From CAYVQA01 sp045119035 (GTDB lineage: Bacteria > Bacillota_I > Bacilli_A > ML615J-28 > CAG-313), in the NCBI GenBank assembly GCA_045119035.1, contig JBGVCU010000042.1, positions 36,040 through 100,039 on the forward strand: 64,000 nt of DNA, written 5' to 3'. Of the stretch, positions 26,754-36,308 are shown piece after piece. Made by a program: the position numbers and the translations under genes. Position 1 is the stretch's first letter, and each line of letters starts with the position of its first letter. The notes under the pieces were generated by a model. It worked only from the letters and a program-made list of their open reading frames with translations. It did no database searches and was not told the DNA's origin.

Positions 26754-26874
26754 TTCATTATATGCAAAAAGTAAGTCAATAATATATTTTCCTAATTATA
26801 TTTATTATTATCTTTGTAATTTTTTGTTTTATAAAGTATAATAATGAGTGAATAGAATAATTTAAGGTGAACTT

Positions 26875-28140
26875 ATGAAAATCAAAACAAAAAAAGTAAC
26901 ATTAGATGAACTTCAAAACATTAACCCTTACAAAAGATTTAAACCTGTTAGACGTAGTTTAATTTTAAAAGGATTAATTAGAATCTTATCATTTCCAACA
27001 CTTAATAAACTTAAATTTAAATATACAACTTATAACTTTGAGAATGTAAATCCCAAACAACCTCATTTAATTTTAATGAATCATACAAATTTTGCTGATA
27101 TGAAAATTGCATTTTAAATGTTAAGAAAATTTAAATTTAACATTATATGTACAGATGATGGTTTTATTGGTAAGAAATTATTAATGAAACATATTGGATG
27201 TATTCCAACAAGAAAATATACAGCAGATTTAAATTTGATTAAAGATATGATGTATACTGTAAAAGAATTAAATTCTTCTATTTTAATATATCCAGAAGCT
27301 TGTTATTCATTTGATGGAACAAAAACTGTTTTACCAAAATCAATTGGTAAATTTATTAAACTTTTAAATATTCCTGTTATTACTATAATAACTCATGGTT
27401 CTTTTTTCTTTGATCCTTTATATAATAATTTACAATATCGTAAAGTACATGCAACAGCAGATATGAAATATATATTATCTTTAAATGACATTAAAGAAAA
27501 ATCAATTGATGAAATTAATGCTATTATAAATAATGAATTTAATTTTGATCATTTTAAATATCAACAAGAAAATAATATAATAATAAATGAAAGTTTTAGA
27601 GCTGATTATTTACATAAAGTACTTTATAAATGTCCTCATTGTCTAAAAGAAGGTAAAACTATCGGTAAAGGTACAAAAGTAACATGTACACATTGTAATA
27701 ATACATATGAACTTACAGAAAATGGATATTTAGAAAATATTAGCGGAAATCAAACTATATTTAATCATATACCTACTTGGAACAATTGGCAAAGAGAATG
27801 TGTAAGAGAAGAGATTATTAATAACACATATTTACTTGATGAAGATATCGATTTATATGCTGTTAAGAATTATAAAACTGTCTATGAAATCGGTAAAGCC
27901 CATTTAAAACAAACTAAAGATGAACTTGTATTAACTGATTTAAATGGTAAAGTTTTATTTACTCAACCAATGAAAGCTCTATATACATTAAATACTGACT
28001 TTCACTGGTATCAAATTGCAGATACTATTTGTATAGGTGATGAAAACGTACGTTATTATTGTGCCTTTAAAAATAGTCAAAATGTTGTTTCTAAAGCTAG
28101 AATGGCAACAGAAGAAAATTATAAATTAAATAATAAATAA
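26875..28140 (+). pseudogene. PlsC-type acyltransferase with zinc ribbon, split by one in-frame TAA
   Basis: Codons 1-80 and 82-421 are in the same frame and are separated only by TAA at 27115-27117, which is followed at once by an ATG. Alignment with the two paralogues at 50342-52240 and 52426-53610 runs straight through the stop. The HX4D acyltransferase motif (NHTNFAD) is upstream of the stop; the PEA(C) loop (ILIYPEACYSFDG), a C4 zinc ribbon (CPHC...CTHC) and the C-terminal domain are downstream. No base insertion or deletion is needed, so a single substitution explains it. The downstream part alone lacks the catalytic His and is unlikely to be active. Sequencing error is an alternative. 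Confidence 0.75.
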
Positions 28141-28167
28141 AAGAGAGTAATTAAAATTACTCTCTTT
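28140..28167. terminator. Bidirectional terminator
   Basis: Palindrome with arms AAAGAGAGTAATT and ATTACTCTCTTT closes the plus-strand acyltransferase gene and the end of the large minus-strand operon. Confidence 0.8.
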
Positions 28168-28173
28168 ACTATT

Positions 28174-29646
28174 TTATTGTTCTTCTAAATGGAATGTATA
28201 TCCATGTAATCTATAAGTATAGATATTTTGGTTTGGATAATCACGTCTACCTGTTGCTACTACTACAGGAATAGTAGTTGAATCCATAATATATCCATAT
28301 GGATCTCTAACAATACCAGGATTATGGTTTCTATCCCATCCAGTTTGTGCAGGACCAACATAACCTACACATGTCCAAGAATATGTATTTGCTGCTAAAA
28401 TTTCGCATAATTCTTCTGTTGAGCCTACGTTATCAATGTAAGCAAGTACACAGTGAGAATTTACAAGTGTTTCAGTTATATTTGGTGGATTTTTTTCGTT
28501 TGTTACACCAAATACATAGAAACGTTTTGCAACTGGATCATATGCATAGTCAGTAATTCCAACATTACATTTTAATCCTTGTGAATTAACAATACCATTG
28601 TTATTTCTTGCAACATCATATACTACTTTTGGATCATCTAAATTGCTTAAATCCCAAAGTTGAATTCCTGTACCACGTGATGATGTTTGGAAGAATAATA
28701 ATACTTTTCCTTTTTGATCAACACTAATTAATGCAGGCATTCCTGTACCCCAAGATGTATCTGAATTTCTATCTGAACCATCACCGAAGATTTTTGGATC
28801 TCCCCATGGAACAATTGGATTTAAGTGATCTACTTTAATCCAAGGACCAGCTGGAGATTTTGCAACTGCAATACCAGTTTCATTTTTACTATAATCTTCA
28901 GTAACACATCCTAGATAACTCATTAAATAGTTATATGTTTCACCTTGCATAGTAAATTCACCTTTAATAACAGCAGGGTCACAAGTATGACGTCCATCCC
29001 ATGTACCAGGTGTAGGTGCTAGAACAATTTCTTGTTCAGAGAATAACCATTTACCATCTTCTTGTTGTGTACCAGTTCTATAACCGATATGGTCCATAAT
29101 AACACCAGAAGTTTTATTTGTACAATACCAAATATGCATTACACCATCTTCAACTAAAATTGCAGGGCAATAGTTAAAGATTTTAGTTTCATCAATTGGT
29201 TTACCAAATAATACGCTATCAAAATCAACAGCTAAATCTTCAGGATTTACTTTATCTTCAAATTCTTTGAATTCTACTTTAATACCATTTGTTTTATCTT
29301 CAAATACTAATTTACCAGCATTTAATGTATATGTATATTTTTTATTTTGATAAGTCTCAGTAATTGTAGTTCCTTCATAATGGTATGTACCTTCTCTTGT
29401 TTCAAGACCAGCTAAACCATAAATTTTTACAGAACAAGATAAGTCTTTTTTAAATTCTACTTCATAAGTAATATAATATGTAGTTGAAAGTTCTCCATCT
29501 ATATATACTTTATCAAGTTCATATTTTGCATTTAATGTTTTGCTTGTTGTTTGAGAACCTGGTTGCATTTCACATCCAGCCACTGCAAAAACAGTAAATA
29601 ACATTATAAATACTAAAAGTAATTTTTTAAATTTCATCTTCATCAT
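28174..29646 (-). CDS. Secreted beta-propeller lipoprotein (GH43/GH32-like fold), 490 aa
   Basis: Signal peptide with lipobox VAGC (Cys25), then a lipocalin-like beta domain (about 35-130) shared with the 568-aa neighbour, then a five-bladed propeller-like domain (about 140-490). The latter has NYCPAILVEDGVMHIWYC, CDPAVIKGEF with the family-type Asp-Pro pair, SYLGC, TDYAYDP and NHNPGIVRDPYG. Such folds cover glycoside hydrolases of clan GH-F and GH-J types, so it is probably an extracellular glycan-active enzyme. The exact family and substrate are not known. Last gene of the rbsK-lacI operon; its start is one base after the previous stop. Confidence 0.7.
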   Translation of the reverse strand: MMKMKFKKLLLVFIMLFTVFAVAGCEMQPGSQTTSKTLNAKYELDKVYIDGELSTTYYITYEVEFKKDLSCSVKIYGLAGLETREGTYHYEGTTITETYQNKKYTYTLNAGKLVFEDKTNGIKVEFKEFEDKVNPEDLAVDFDSVLFGKPIDETKIFNYCPAILVEDGVMHIWYCTNKTSGVIMDHIGYRTGTQQEDGKWLFSEQEIVLAPTPGTWDGRHTCDPAVIKGEFTMQGETYNYLMSYLGCVTEDYSKNETGIAVAKSPAGPWIKVDHLNPIVPWGDPKIFGDGSDRNSDTSWGTGMPALISVDQKGKVLLFFQTSSRGTGIQLWDLSNLDDPKVVYDVARNNNGIVNSQGLKCNVGITDYAYDPVAKRFYVFGVTNEKNPPNITETLVNSHCVLAYIDNVGSTEELCEILAANTYSWTCVGYVGPAQTGWDRNHNPGIVRDPYGYIMDSTTIPVVVATGRRDYPNQNIYTYRLHGYTFHLEEQ

Positions 29647-29647
29647 C

Positions 29648-31354
29648 CTATCTAGGTAAATCTAAAACTATACCGTGTAGTCTATATGTATGTAAAGCAG
29701 GCCATTGTCCTGAACCATTCCAATCAGGGAAATCAGTTCTTAACATACTTGATGTATAAACTACACCAATTGATGTAGAACTTAGTACCCAACCATATTC
29801 ATCAGTTACTAATCCACAGTTATGATTACGTTTATATCCAGTTAATGCTTCTGTAATAGCAGAAAATTTAATCCAAGTTTTCTTTGAACCTTCAACAATT
29901 GAGTGCATTGGAGAAACTTCATCTTCATCTAAATCTACATATAATAATGTATTAGAACCTGTAATCCAATTTGTATTTCCATCAGTTGGATAAGGGAAGT
30001 CTTCTTTAACACAAATAATTCTCTTAGTTGCAGGGTCATATGCAAAGTCAGCATTATTAATACAGTCAACTTGACCAGATGCACTTGTAACACCTGCATT
30101 TGATAAAGGTGCTTGTGATAACATAACAGGGTTATTTAAATCACTTAAATCCCATTCTTCAGCAATAGTTTCTGTTGCATTTGGAGTACCAGCTGTATAG
30201 AATAACATAATTTTTCCAGCTTTATCAATACTTACAAGTGATGGTTGACCATAACCCCAAGCATTTTTCCAATTATCAGCATTACCGTGTTGTTCAATTG
30301 CTTTATAATAATCAGCAATTGGATTTAAATTTTCAATTTTTACCCATGGACCATTAGGATTTTTACTAACCGCAACACCAACTTCGTTTGCTGTAACGTT
30401 AGTTGTACGACATCCTAAGTAAGCCATTAAATAATTATAATCTTCACCATTGTATTTAAATTCACCTTTAATTACAGATGGATCGCATACATGCACTTTA
30501 TCCCAAGTATTTGGAGTAGGTTGTAAAACTAATTCTTTTTCACTGAAAGTCCATTTACCATCAGTTGATAATGTACCTTTTCTATAAGCGATATAGTCAG
30601 TTACTTTTCCACTATCTTTATTAGAACAATACCAAACATGCATTGTTGTTCCATTTTCAATCATAATTGATGGACAATAGTTGTAGAAGTTTTCTTCAAT
30701 ATTGTCACCAAATAATTCATCAGTAAAATTAACTTGTCCTTGTTCTTCAGGCATAGTAAAATCCTTTTGGTATTCATATTCCATTTTAACAGGAATACGA
30801 TTAATTTTATTTTCAAATGTTAATGTAGAATAATCTTCACTAATTTTAAATGAATATTTTTTTAATCCAATAGTAATATCTAAAACATCAGCAGTAATAC
30901 TTGTAATACCATTTTGCTCAGTTGCTCCAGTATAATCTACTTCATACCATGTGGCTTTTCCATTTTCAATTAATAAAGCATTGAATACATATGAATTAGT
31001 AATATCTAATCCATTTTCAACTTTATTTTTTAATAAATAATACCCAGTTTTTAAACCAGTTTCATTGAAACGAGCTTCAACAGTAATATTTTTTGTAACT
31101 TCAAAACTATATTCAGCATCTTCACTAACTAAACTATTTTGAACATACCATCCAATAAAAGATTCAGCATCTCCATTATGAATAACAGTAACAAGTGTAT
31201 TTAATTCAACTTTTTTTGTAGTAACATTTTCATCTTTAATTACACCATTAATAACTTTAACAGTATATAATCCATCTGCAGGAGGAGTTTGAACACATCC
31301 AACAGTTATTAACATAAGTACTAAAGTAAGAAAAATAAAACAAAATTTTTTCAT
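29648..31354 (-). CDS. Secreted beta-propeller lipoprotein, 568 aa
   Basis: Lipobox TVGC (Cys20). About residues 30-98 look like a divergent InlB-type B repeat (FIGWYVQNS, then VEARF). About 100-205 is the lipocalin-like domain shared with the 490-aa paralogue. From about residue 215 a propeller domain follows, with NYCPSIMIENG, CDPSVIKGEFKYNG, YLMAYLGC, NADFAYDPATKR and NHNCGLVTDEYG; the residues expected to be catalytic in the 490-aa paralogue are kept. Probable surface-bound glycan-active enzyme of unknown specificity. Separated from the upstream gene by a hairpin. Confidence 0.7.
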   Translation of the reverse strand: MKKFCFIFLTLVLMLITVGCVQTPPADGLYTVKVINGVIKDENVTTKKVELNTLVTVIHNGDAESFIGWYVQNSLVSEDAEYSFEVTKNITVEARFNETGLKTGYYLLKNKVENGLDITNSYVFNALLIENGKATWYEVDYTGATEQNGITSITADVLDITIGLKKYSFKISEDYSTLTFENKINRIPVKMEYEYQKDFTMPEEQGQVNFTDELFGDNIEENFYNYCPSIMIENGTTMHVWYCSNKDSGKVTDYIAYRKGTLSTDGKWTFSEKELVLQPTPNTWDKVHVCDPSVIKGEFKYNGEDYNYLMAYLGCRTTNVTANEVGVAVSKNPNGPWVKIENLNPIADYYKAIEQHGNADNWKNAWGYGQPSLVSIDKAGKIMLFYTAGTPNATETIAEEWDLSDLNNPVMLSQAPLSNAGVTSASGQVDCINNADFAYDPATKRIICVKEDFPYPTDGNTNWITGSNTLLYVDLDEDEVSPMHSIVEGSKKTWIKFSAITEALTGYKRNHNCGLVTDEYGWVLSSTSIGVVYTSSMLRTDFPDWNGSGQWPALHTYRLHGIVLDLPR

Positions 31355-31376
31355 TTTTTACCTCTTTTTTTAAATA

Positions 31377-31402
31377 GATAGTGGTTTATAAAAACCACTA
31401 TC
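31377..31402 (-). other. Intra-operon hairpin
   Basis: Arms GATAGTGGTTT and AAACCACTATC with a 4-base loop lie between the 434-aa and 568-aa genes. On the minus strand the hairpin is followed by TATTTAAAAAAAG rather than a T run, so it is a poor terminator in the operon's direction. It may act as an mRNA-stabilising or partial-stop element. Confidence 0.55.
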
Positions 31403-31410
31403 TTTATTTT

Positions 31411-32715
31411 TTATTCAATAACGAAATCTCTTAAATGTTGAGAATATACATAGTCAGCGTTATCAGCTTCTAAATCAGAAACTGTATAAACAACTTCAAC
31501 AACATCGATTGTATGACCATATTCATCACTAACAAGTGTAGCATTATATACTCTTTCATATTCAGTTCCTAAATCGAAACCATCGAATGCACCCATAGAA
31601 ACGAATCCAGTTTCAACATCAGTTGTATAAAGTTCAGCTTCAGCAATGTATGCAACTTCAACTGATAAAGCAACTTGTGGTTTTGTTGCAGCAGCAGGAG
31701 ATACATCTTTAACTAATACGAAACGTTGAGCTTCTGCATCATATGCAAAGTCAGCATTAGGCATCATTAATACATCTTCCCCACCTTGTAAGTTACCTTT
31801 ATTAGTAACATGGTAAGTATAAGCACAGCTTACAGCTTCAATATTATCTAAGTTAGAGCAATCGAAATCATAGAATCTTACGAAGTTACCATAAGCATCT
31901 GCGTATGTATAGAAAACTCTGATTCCAGATACTTTATTATAGTTTACAGCACTTGGAGCATAGCATCCAAAGAATTTGTTATAAATTGTTACATCATAAG
32001 TAATAATTGGAGCATCACCAACTTTTACGAATGATTGTAAAGGATCGTTAGAAACAGCAAATCCAATTTGGTTGCACATTTCACCAGCATCGTTAGTTCC
32101 TGCATATACTAATAACCAAGCATATTCAGTACCTTGATAACTGAATTGACCTTTTACTAATGAAGCAGATGTAATATATTCATCCCATCCACCAACAGTT
32201 CCTTCTAAAACGATAGCTTCTTCACCATAAATCCATCCTTCTGGATCTAATTCAGCTTTTCTAACAGCTACTACGTTTTCATCTTCACCTTGAACTTTAT
32301 TAGTAATATATGTTAAATAACGTACATCACCAGCTTGAATTAAATCAGCATTAATCATATAGAATCCAAGTTCAGGAGTAGGTAAACCAAGCGGTTTAAG
32401 AACTGGTGCAATGTATTTTACAGCTTCAGAGTATGCACTATCAGCGTAATTAGCATCACCAACAGCTTTAACTTTAATTTCTTGTCCATCTTCTAATTGA
32501 ACACTTGTAGAAGTTGTATTCATAACTTCTGAATTATCAATAATATATCTATATTCTTTAGCATTAGGAATAGCTTCCCAAGAAGCAAGACCAGTTTCAC
32601 TAATTGTTACACTTGGAACTTCAAGTTTTTCACCAGCTGGAGTTCCACATGAAACTAATAAGAAAACAGATAGAATAGCTAAGCAAAGAGTTAAATAATG
32701 TTTAATATTTTTCAT
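31411..32715 (-). CDS. Propeller-like lipoprotein with Fn3-like N-terminus, 434 aa, probably non-catalytic
   Basis: Lipobox LVSC (Cys23). About residues 33-105 look like a fibronectin type III domain (TGLASWEAIPNAKEYRYII). The remainder is a paralogue of the propeller domains of the two downstream genes: LVKGQFSYQG, LVYAG, NADFAYDAEAQRF, LVSDEYGH. Two positions differ: the CDP triad before (V/I)KGEF is TSAS here, and the NHN before the last blade is VYN. Loss of the Asp and His suggests a binding rather than a hydrolytic role. It follows the 881-aa gene by 12 bases. Confidence 0.65.
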   Translation of the reverse strand: MKNIKHYLTLCLAILSVFLLVSCGTPAGEKLEVPSVTISETGLASWEAIPNAKEYRYIIDNSEVMNTTSTSVQLEDGQEIKVKAVGDANYADSAYSEAVKYIAPVLKPLGLPTPELGFYMINADLIQAGDVRYLTYITNKVQGEDENVVAVRKAELDPEGWIYGEEAIVLEGTVGGWDEYITSASLVKGQFSYQGTEYAWLLVYAGTNDAGEMCNQIGFAVSNDPLQSFVKVGDAPIITYDVTIYNKFFGCYAPSAVNYNKVSGIRVFYTYADAYGNFVRFYDFDCSNLDNIEAVSCAYTYHVTNKGNLQGGEDVLMMPNADFAYDAEAQRFVLVKDVSPAAATKPQVALSVEVAYIAEAELYTTDVETGFVSMGAFDGFDLGTEYERVYNATLVSDEYGHTIDVVEVVYTVSDLEADNADYVYSQHLRDFVIE

Positions 32716-32727
32716 ATTTAATACCTC

Positions 32728-35373
32728 CTATTCTAACCCCATTAATTTTTTAATTGATTTAGAATCATCTGTCATAATTGCAGTTGCAAGTACTGGAGTT
32801 GTTTTATAACTTCCAAGTTTATTAATTGCAAATGACATATTTTGATATGAAGGAGCATGAATAGTTACAGCTAAGTAACCAACAACTGAACCTTCTGCCA
32901 TGAAGTAATTTCTAGGAATAACTTTATGATTTGGATCAACTAATGACCAATCAGCTTGATGGAACGCATCAAATGGAACACGTACCCAACCTTCAAATCC
33001 TTTAGGAATTGTAACTTCAGGTCTTGTCATATAAATTGTATCTTTACCAGTGTTAATGTCATATAACCAGAATTGGTAACCTTGACGAACATTGAAACGT
33101 CCACGATCTTTTGAACCATTTCCATCAACATCAACTAAGCAGTCTAATTGAATATTGAATGAAACTTCACCTTCAGAATCATTTCTTACCCATAATGTAA
33201 CACCTTTAGCATCGCTCCAATCGTAAGCAATACCATCAGCTAAAGTAATAGCTGTATATTGGTCACCTGTAGGGTTAGCTCCTGTAGCTTTCATAACGAT
33301 AGCGTCATCACCATAAGAGTCAGTTCCCATTGTAACTTCACCATATGATCCACCTTCCCAAATTGCAAAGTCAGATCCTGATTTATTAGTTCCAAATACA
33401 TTAAGAGTTGTATCACCGTAAACAGTTCTGTCAATTTTATTAACGCTTAATTTACCAATAATTGAAGCATCATCAGAAGAAATAGCAAAGTGATCTCTTT
33501 GATGTCCATTTGTTAAATCAATGATTTTGTGGAATTCGAAATCTTCTGTTCCAGCTTCACCAGTATAATATCCGAATTCTCCAATAACAATTTCATAATT
33601 GTAGTTGTAGAATGAGTTTGTTGTTAAAATGAATTGATGGATTTTTGATAAATCTCTATCAGCATCATTACCAAATTGCCATCCCATTGCATCCATAGGG
33701 ATTAATAACATACCTGTATAGAAGATATTTGAAGCAGAGTATAATACTTCTGCACCTTGTTTAACAATACCATCTTCTTCAACAAAGTAAATAACTTCAC
33801 CGTCAGCTTTTCCAGCTAAACTATATCTAGCACCAGCATTTTGTAATCCATAAGTCATACCAGGTGCACCAGCTTTTGAATAATATTGAACAGCAATATA
33901 AGTTGCAGCAGATAAATCTGTAGCATCAAAATTAATCATTAATGTTTGCCAGTTATCTTTAGAAGCTTTAACAATACCGTTCCATAACATACCATTAGTG
34001 AATGCATTTTCACCAGTTTGGAATGGATATTCAACTTCAACACCAACGATTGATGGTTTAGGTGCTTGAGGCCATTCTAATTTATTATTAGCAGGATCAG
34101 CGTTATAATAAGCACCTTTTTGTGCATCTTCACTTAAATCTTTAACTAAAGTGAATTTTCCACCTCTTTGGAAGTTACCTTCATAGAATCCAATTTCACC
34201 AATTGTTAAAGCAAAGTTCCAATTGTATTTAGCATTTGTTTCAATGAAAATACCAGTAACTTGAGCTAATGTTTTATCAGCTCCTGCCCATCCAACCCAT
34301 GATAATGAAGATAGAGGCATTACTAACATACCTTCAAATCCTTCACCAAGGTTAATAGAATCATACATTGATTTAATTTCTTTAACTTCACCAGATGCAT
34401 TTACAGTATATAATACTTTATCATTACCATAAGTAGCATATCTATTACCATAGTTTAATAAACCAATAGTAAATCCAGGGTTACCCATAGCAGCTTTGAT
34501 TTCAACAGCCATATAGTATTCTTTTGCAGCACTTAAATCAGTTGCAGGAATATGACTTTCAAGATATTGCCAAGTATCATTTGCAGTTTGTGCTGTATAT
34601 CCGTTCCAAGTAGGAGCATTTTTGAATGCTTCTTCTCCAAGTCCAAATGGATAAGGATTATTAGGTTCAAGTGTAAGTTCAGGGAACACTACTGCATTTT
34701 GTGGTCTTCCATTATGATATGAATCTTGTTTTTGATCATTTTTTAAATCTTTTAATAATGTGAATTGACCATTAGTTCTGAAGTCACCTTCATAAATACC
34801 AATTTCACCGATAGTTAATGCAAATCCCCAGTTATATAATGCATTTGTTTCAATATATACACCAGTGATAGCTGATAATGTTTTATCAGCACCTGCCCAA
34901 CTAATCCATGTTAATGAACTAATAGGAGCAACTAACATTCCTGAGAAACCTTCACCAAGATTAATTGAACTATATAAAACACTGATTTCTTTTACTTCAT
35001 TGTTTTGGTTAACTGTATATAATTTTGCACCTTCAATATAAGTTGCATATCTATTACCATAGTTAACTAGCCCAAATGTAAATCCAGGGTTTCCTTGAGT
35101 AGCATTAATTTCAACAGCAACATAATAATCTTTACTTGAATCACTTAAATCGATAGCATTAAAGCGAGATTCAAAATATTGCCAAGTATCACCACTTGCT
35201 TGAGCAGTATCTCCATACCAAGTAGGTGAATTTTTAAATGCTTCATCGCCAGTTCTAAATGGATAACTTGTTTCAGCATTTACTCTAATAAACATTGCAG
35301 TAGTAACAAGTACTACTAAAAGCATCATTACTTTTTTAAGTAAATTACTTTTGCTCATTTTAAAAACATTCAT
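32728..35373 (-). CDS. Secreted repeat protein, 881 aa, probable carbohydrate-binding
   Basis: Signal peptide with likely cleavage after residue 33 (VNA/ETS); no lipobox and no visible sortase or S-layer anchor. Three repeats of about 205 aa start near residues 37, 241 and 449, each opening with YPF..GE/D.AF.N...W. and holding AGADKTL-type and GEIG.YEG-type strands; repeats 1 and 2 are very similar, repeat 3 is diverged. A different C-terminal domain (about 650-860; WVRNDSEGEVSFNIQLD, WVRVPFDAFH) resembles beta-sandwich carbohydrate-binding modules. No catalytic motif seen. Placed between the nucleoside hydrolase and the propeller lipoproteins, it may hold the substrate at the surface. The name is inference. 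Confidence 0.7.
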   Translation of the reverse strand: MNVFKMSKSNLLKKVMMLLVVLVTTAMFIRVNAETSYPFRTGDEAFKNSPTWYGDTAQASGDTWQYFESRFNAIDLSDSSKDYYVAVEINATQGNPGFTFGLVNYGNRYATYIEGAKLYTVNQNNEVKEISVLYSSINLGEGFSGMLVAPISSLTWISWAGADKTLSAITGVYIETNALYNWGFALTIGEIGIYEGDFRTNGQFTLLKDLKNDQKQDSYHNGRPQNAVVFPELTLEPNNPYPFGLGEEAFKNAPTWNGYTAQTANDTWQYLESHIPATDLSAAKEYYMAVEIKAAMGNPGFTIGLLNYGNRYATYGNDKVLYTVNASGEVKEIKSMYDSINLGEGFEGMLVMPLSSLSWVGWAGADKTLAQVTGIFIETNAKYNWNFALTIGEIGFYEGNFQRGGKFTLVKDLSEDAQKGAYYNADPANNKLEWPQAPKPSIVGVEVEYPFQTGENAFTNGMLWNGIVKASKDNWQTLMINFDATDLSAATYIAVQYYSKAGAPGMTYGLQNAGARYSLAGKADGEVIYFVEEDGIVKQGAEVLYSASNIFYTGMLLIPMDAMGWQFGNDADRDLSKIHQFILTTNSFYNYNYEIVIGEFGYYTGEAGTEDFEFHKIIDLTNGHQRDHFAISSDDASIIGKLSVNKIDRTVYGDTTLNVFGTNKSGSDFAIWEGGSYGEVTMGTDSYGDDAIVMKATGANPTGDQYTAITLADGIAYDWSDAKGVTLWVRNDSEGEVSFNIQLDCLVDVDGNGSKDRGRFNVRQGYQFWLYDINTGKDTIYMTRPEVTIPKGFEGWVRVPFDAFHQADWSLVDPNHKVIPRNYFMAEGSVVGYLAVTIHAPSYQNMSFAINKLGSYKTTPVLATAIMTDDSKSIKKLMGLE

Positions 35374-35387
35374 AACTTCTCCTCCTT

Positions 35388-36308
35388 TTATAAATTGTTT
35401 TTCTTAAAGAGTCTTTCAATAACTAAAGCATTAAATCTATCTTTGTCAACACTAGTTGCGACATTAATAGGAGTATGCCCATCTAACGGAGTATCACTAA
35501 CGTGAATTGCTCCTTTTAAATTTTCATCTAGATTAACTTTTACATATTTTGTTTCAAATACGCAAACATCATCTGTTACACATGTTGCAGCAAGCGGATC
35601 ATGCATTACGCTTTTTTCAAAGTGGAAATAATTTACCCATCTATTGAAATATTCGTTTAACAATTTTATTCTATCTGATTCATCGTTTTTTAAATTTTCT
35701 AATAAACTTCCATCTAAAACACACTGAAGTGTTACATCTAAACCGCATGAATAGATATTCATTCCAGATTTATATACGATGTCTGCTGCAACTGGATCAC
35801 ATAAGATATTCCATTCAGGAACATAATTTGTATACCATCCACCCATTGTATATAAAGCTTTAATCCATTTTGTAATTTGAGGTTCTTTTTTAATTGCAGA
35901 AGCAATATTTGTAAGTGGACCTACTGCAATTAAAATTAACTCATTTTGATATTCTTTTGCAAGGTTAATAATTTTATCAACCGCATTTTCTTTTACATCA
36001 CCTGTCATACTTTCATCATATTGACATGGATGATTATTAACTAAATCTCCTGTTTCATAAACATGTTCTGTTCTAAAAGGAACAACATATCCTGTAAGAG
36101 GAAGTCCTTCACCATAATAAACATCAATATCTTTATTATATGTAGTAAGTAATTGTTTTGCTTGGTGAGCTCTTAATTTTGTATTTTTATACACAGTCGT
36201 AACTGCTTTTAATTCAATTTCTTGATTCTCTAACAATAAGGCAAGGGCAAACGCGTCATCAATATCGTCGCCAATATCAGTGTCTAATACACAAATATAT
36301 TTTTTCAC
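35388..36308 (-). CDS. Inosine-uridine-type nucleoside hydrolase
   Basis: 306 aa, cytoplasmic. The metal and ribose site DTDIGDDIDDAFAL is at the N-terminus, VGPLTNIA in the middle, and MGGWYTNYVPEWNILCDPVAA and SVMHDPLA hold further active-site residues. Members hydrolyse the N-glycosidic bond of nucleosides to ribose and base. The start is GTG with an AGAGG site; its G is shared with the TAG stop of the binding-protein gene (TAGTG), so translation is coupled. With rbsK in the operon, it would deliver ribose for phosphorylation. Substrate preference is unknown. Confidence 0.9.
   Translation of the reverse strand: MKKYICVLDTDIGDDIDDAFALALLLENQEIELKAVTTVYKNTKLRAHQAKQLLTTYNKDIDVYYGEGLPLTGYVVPFRTEHVYETGDLVNNHPCQYDESMTGDVKENAVDKIINLAKEYQNELILIAVGPLTNIASAIKKEPQITKWIKALYTMGGWYTNYVPEWNILCDPVAADIVYKSGMNIYSCGLDVTLQCVLDGSLLENLKNDESDRIKLLNEYFNRWVNYFHFEKSVMHDPLAATCVTDDVCVFETKYVKVNLDENLKGAIHVSDTPLDGHTPINVATSVDKDRFNALVIERLFKKNNL

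Noticed and set aside
27115..27117. Programmed read-through or recoded stop in the split acyltransferase
   Set aside because: The codon is TAA, not TGA or TAG, and no recoding signal is visible nearby; a plain nonsense mutation is simpler.
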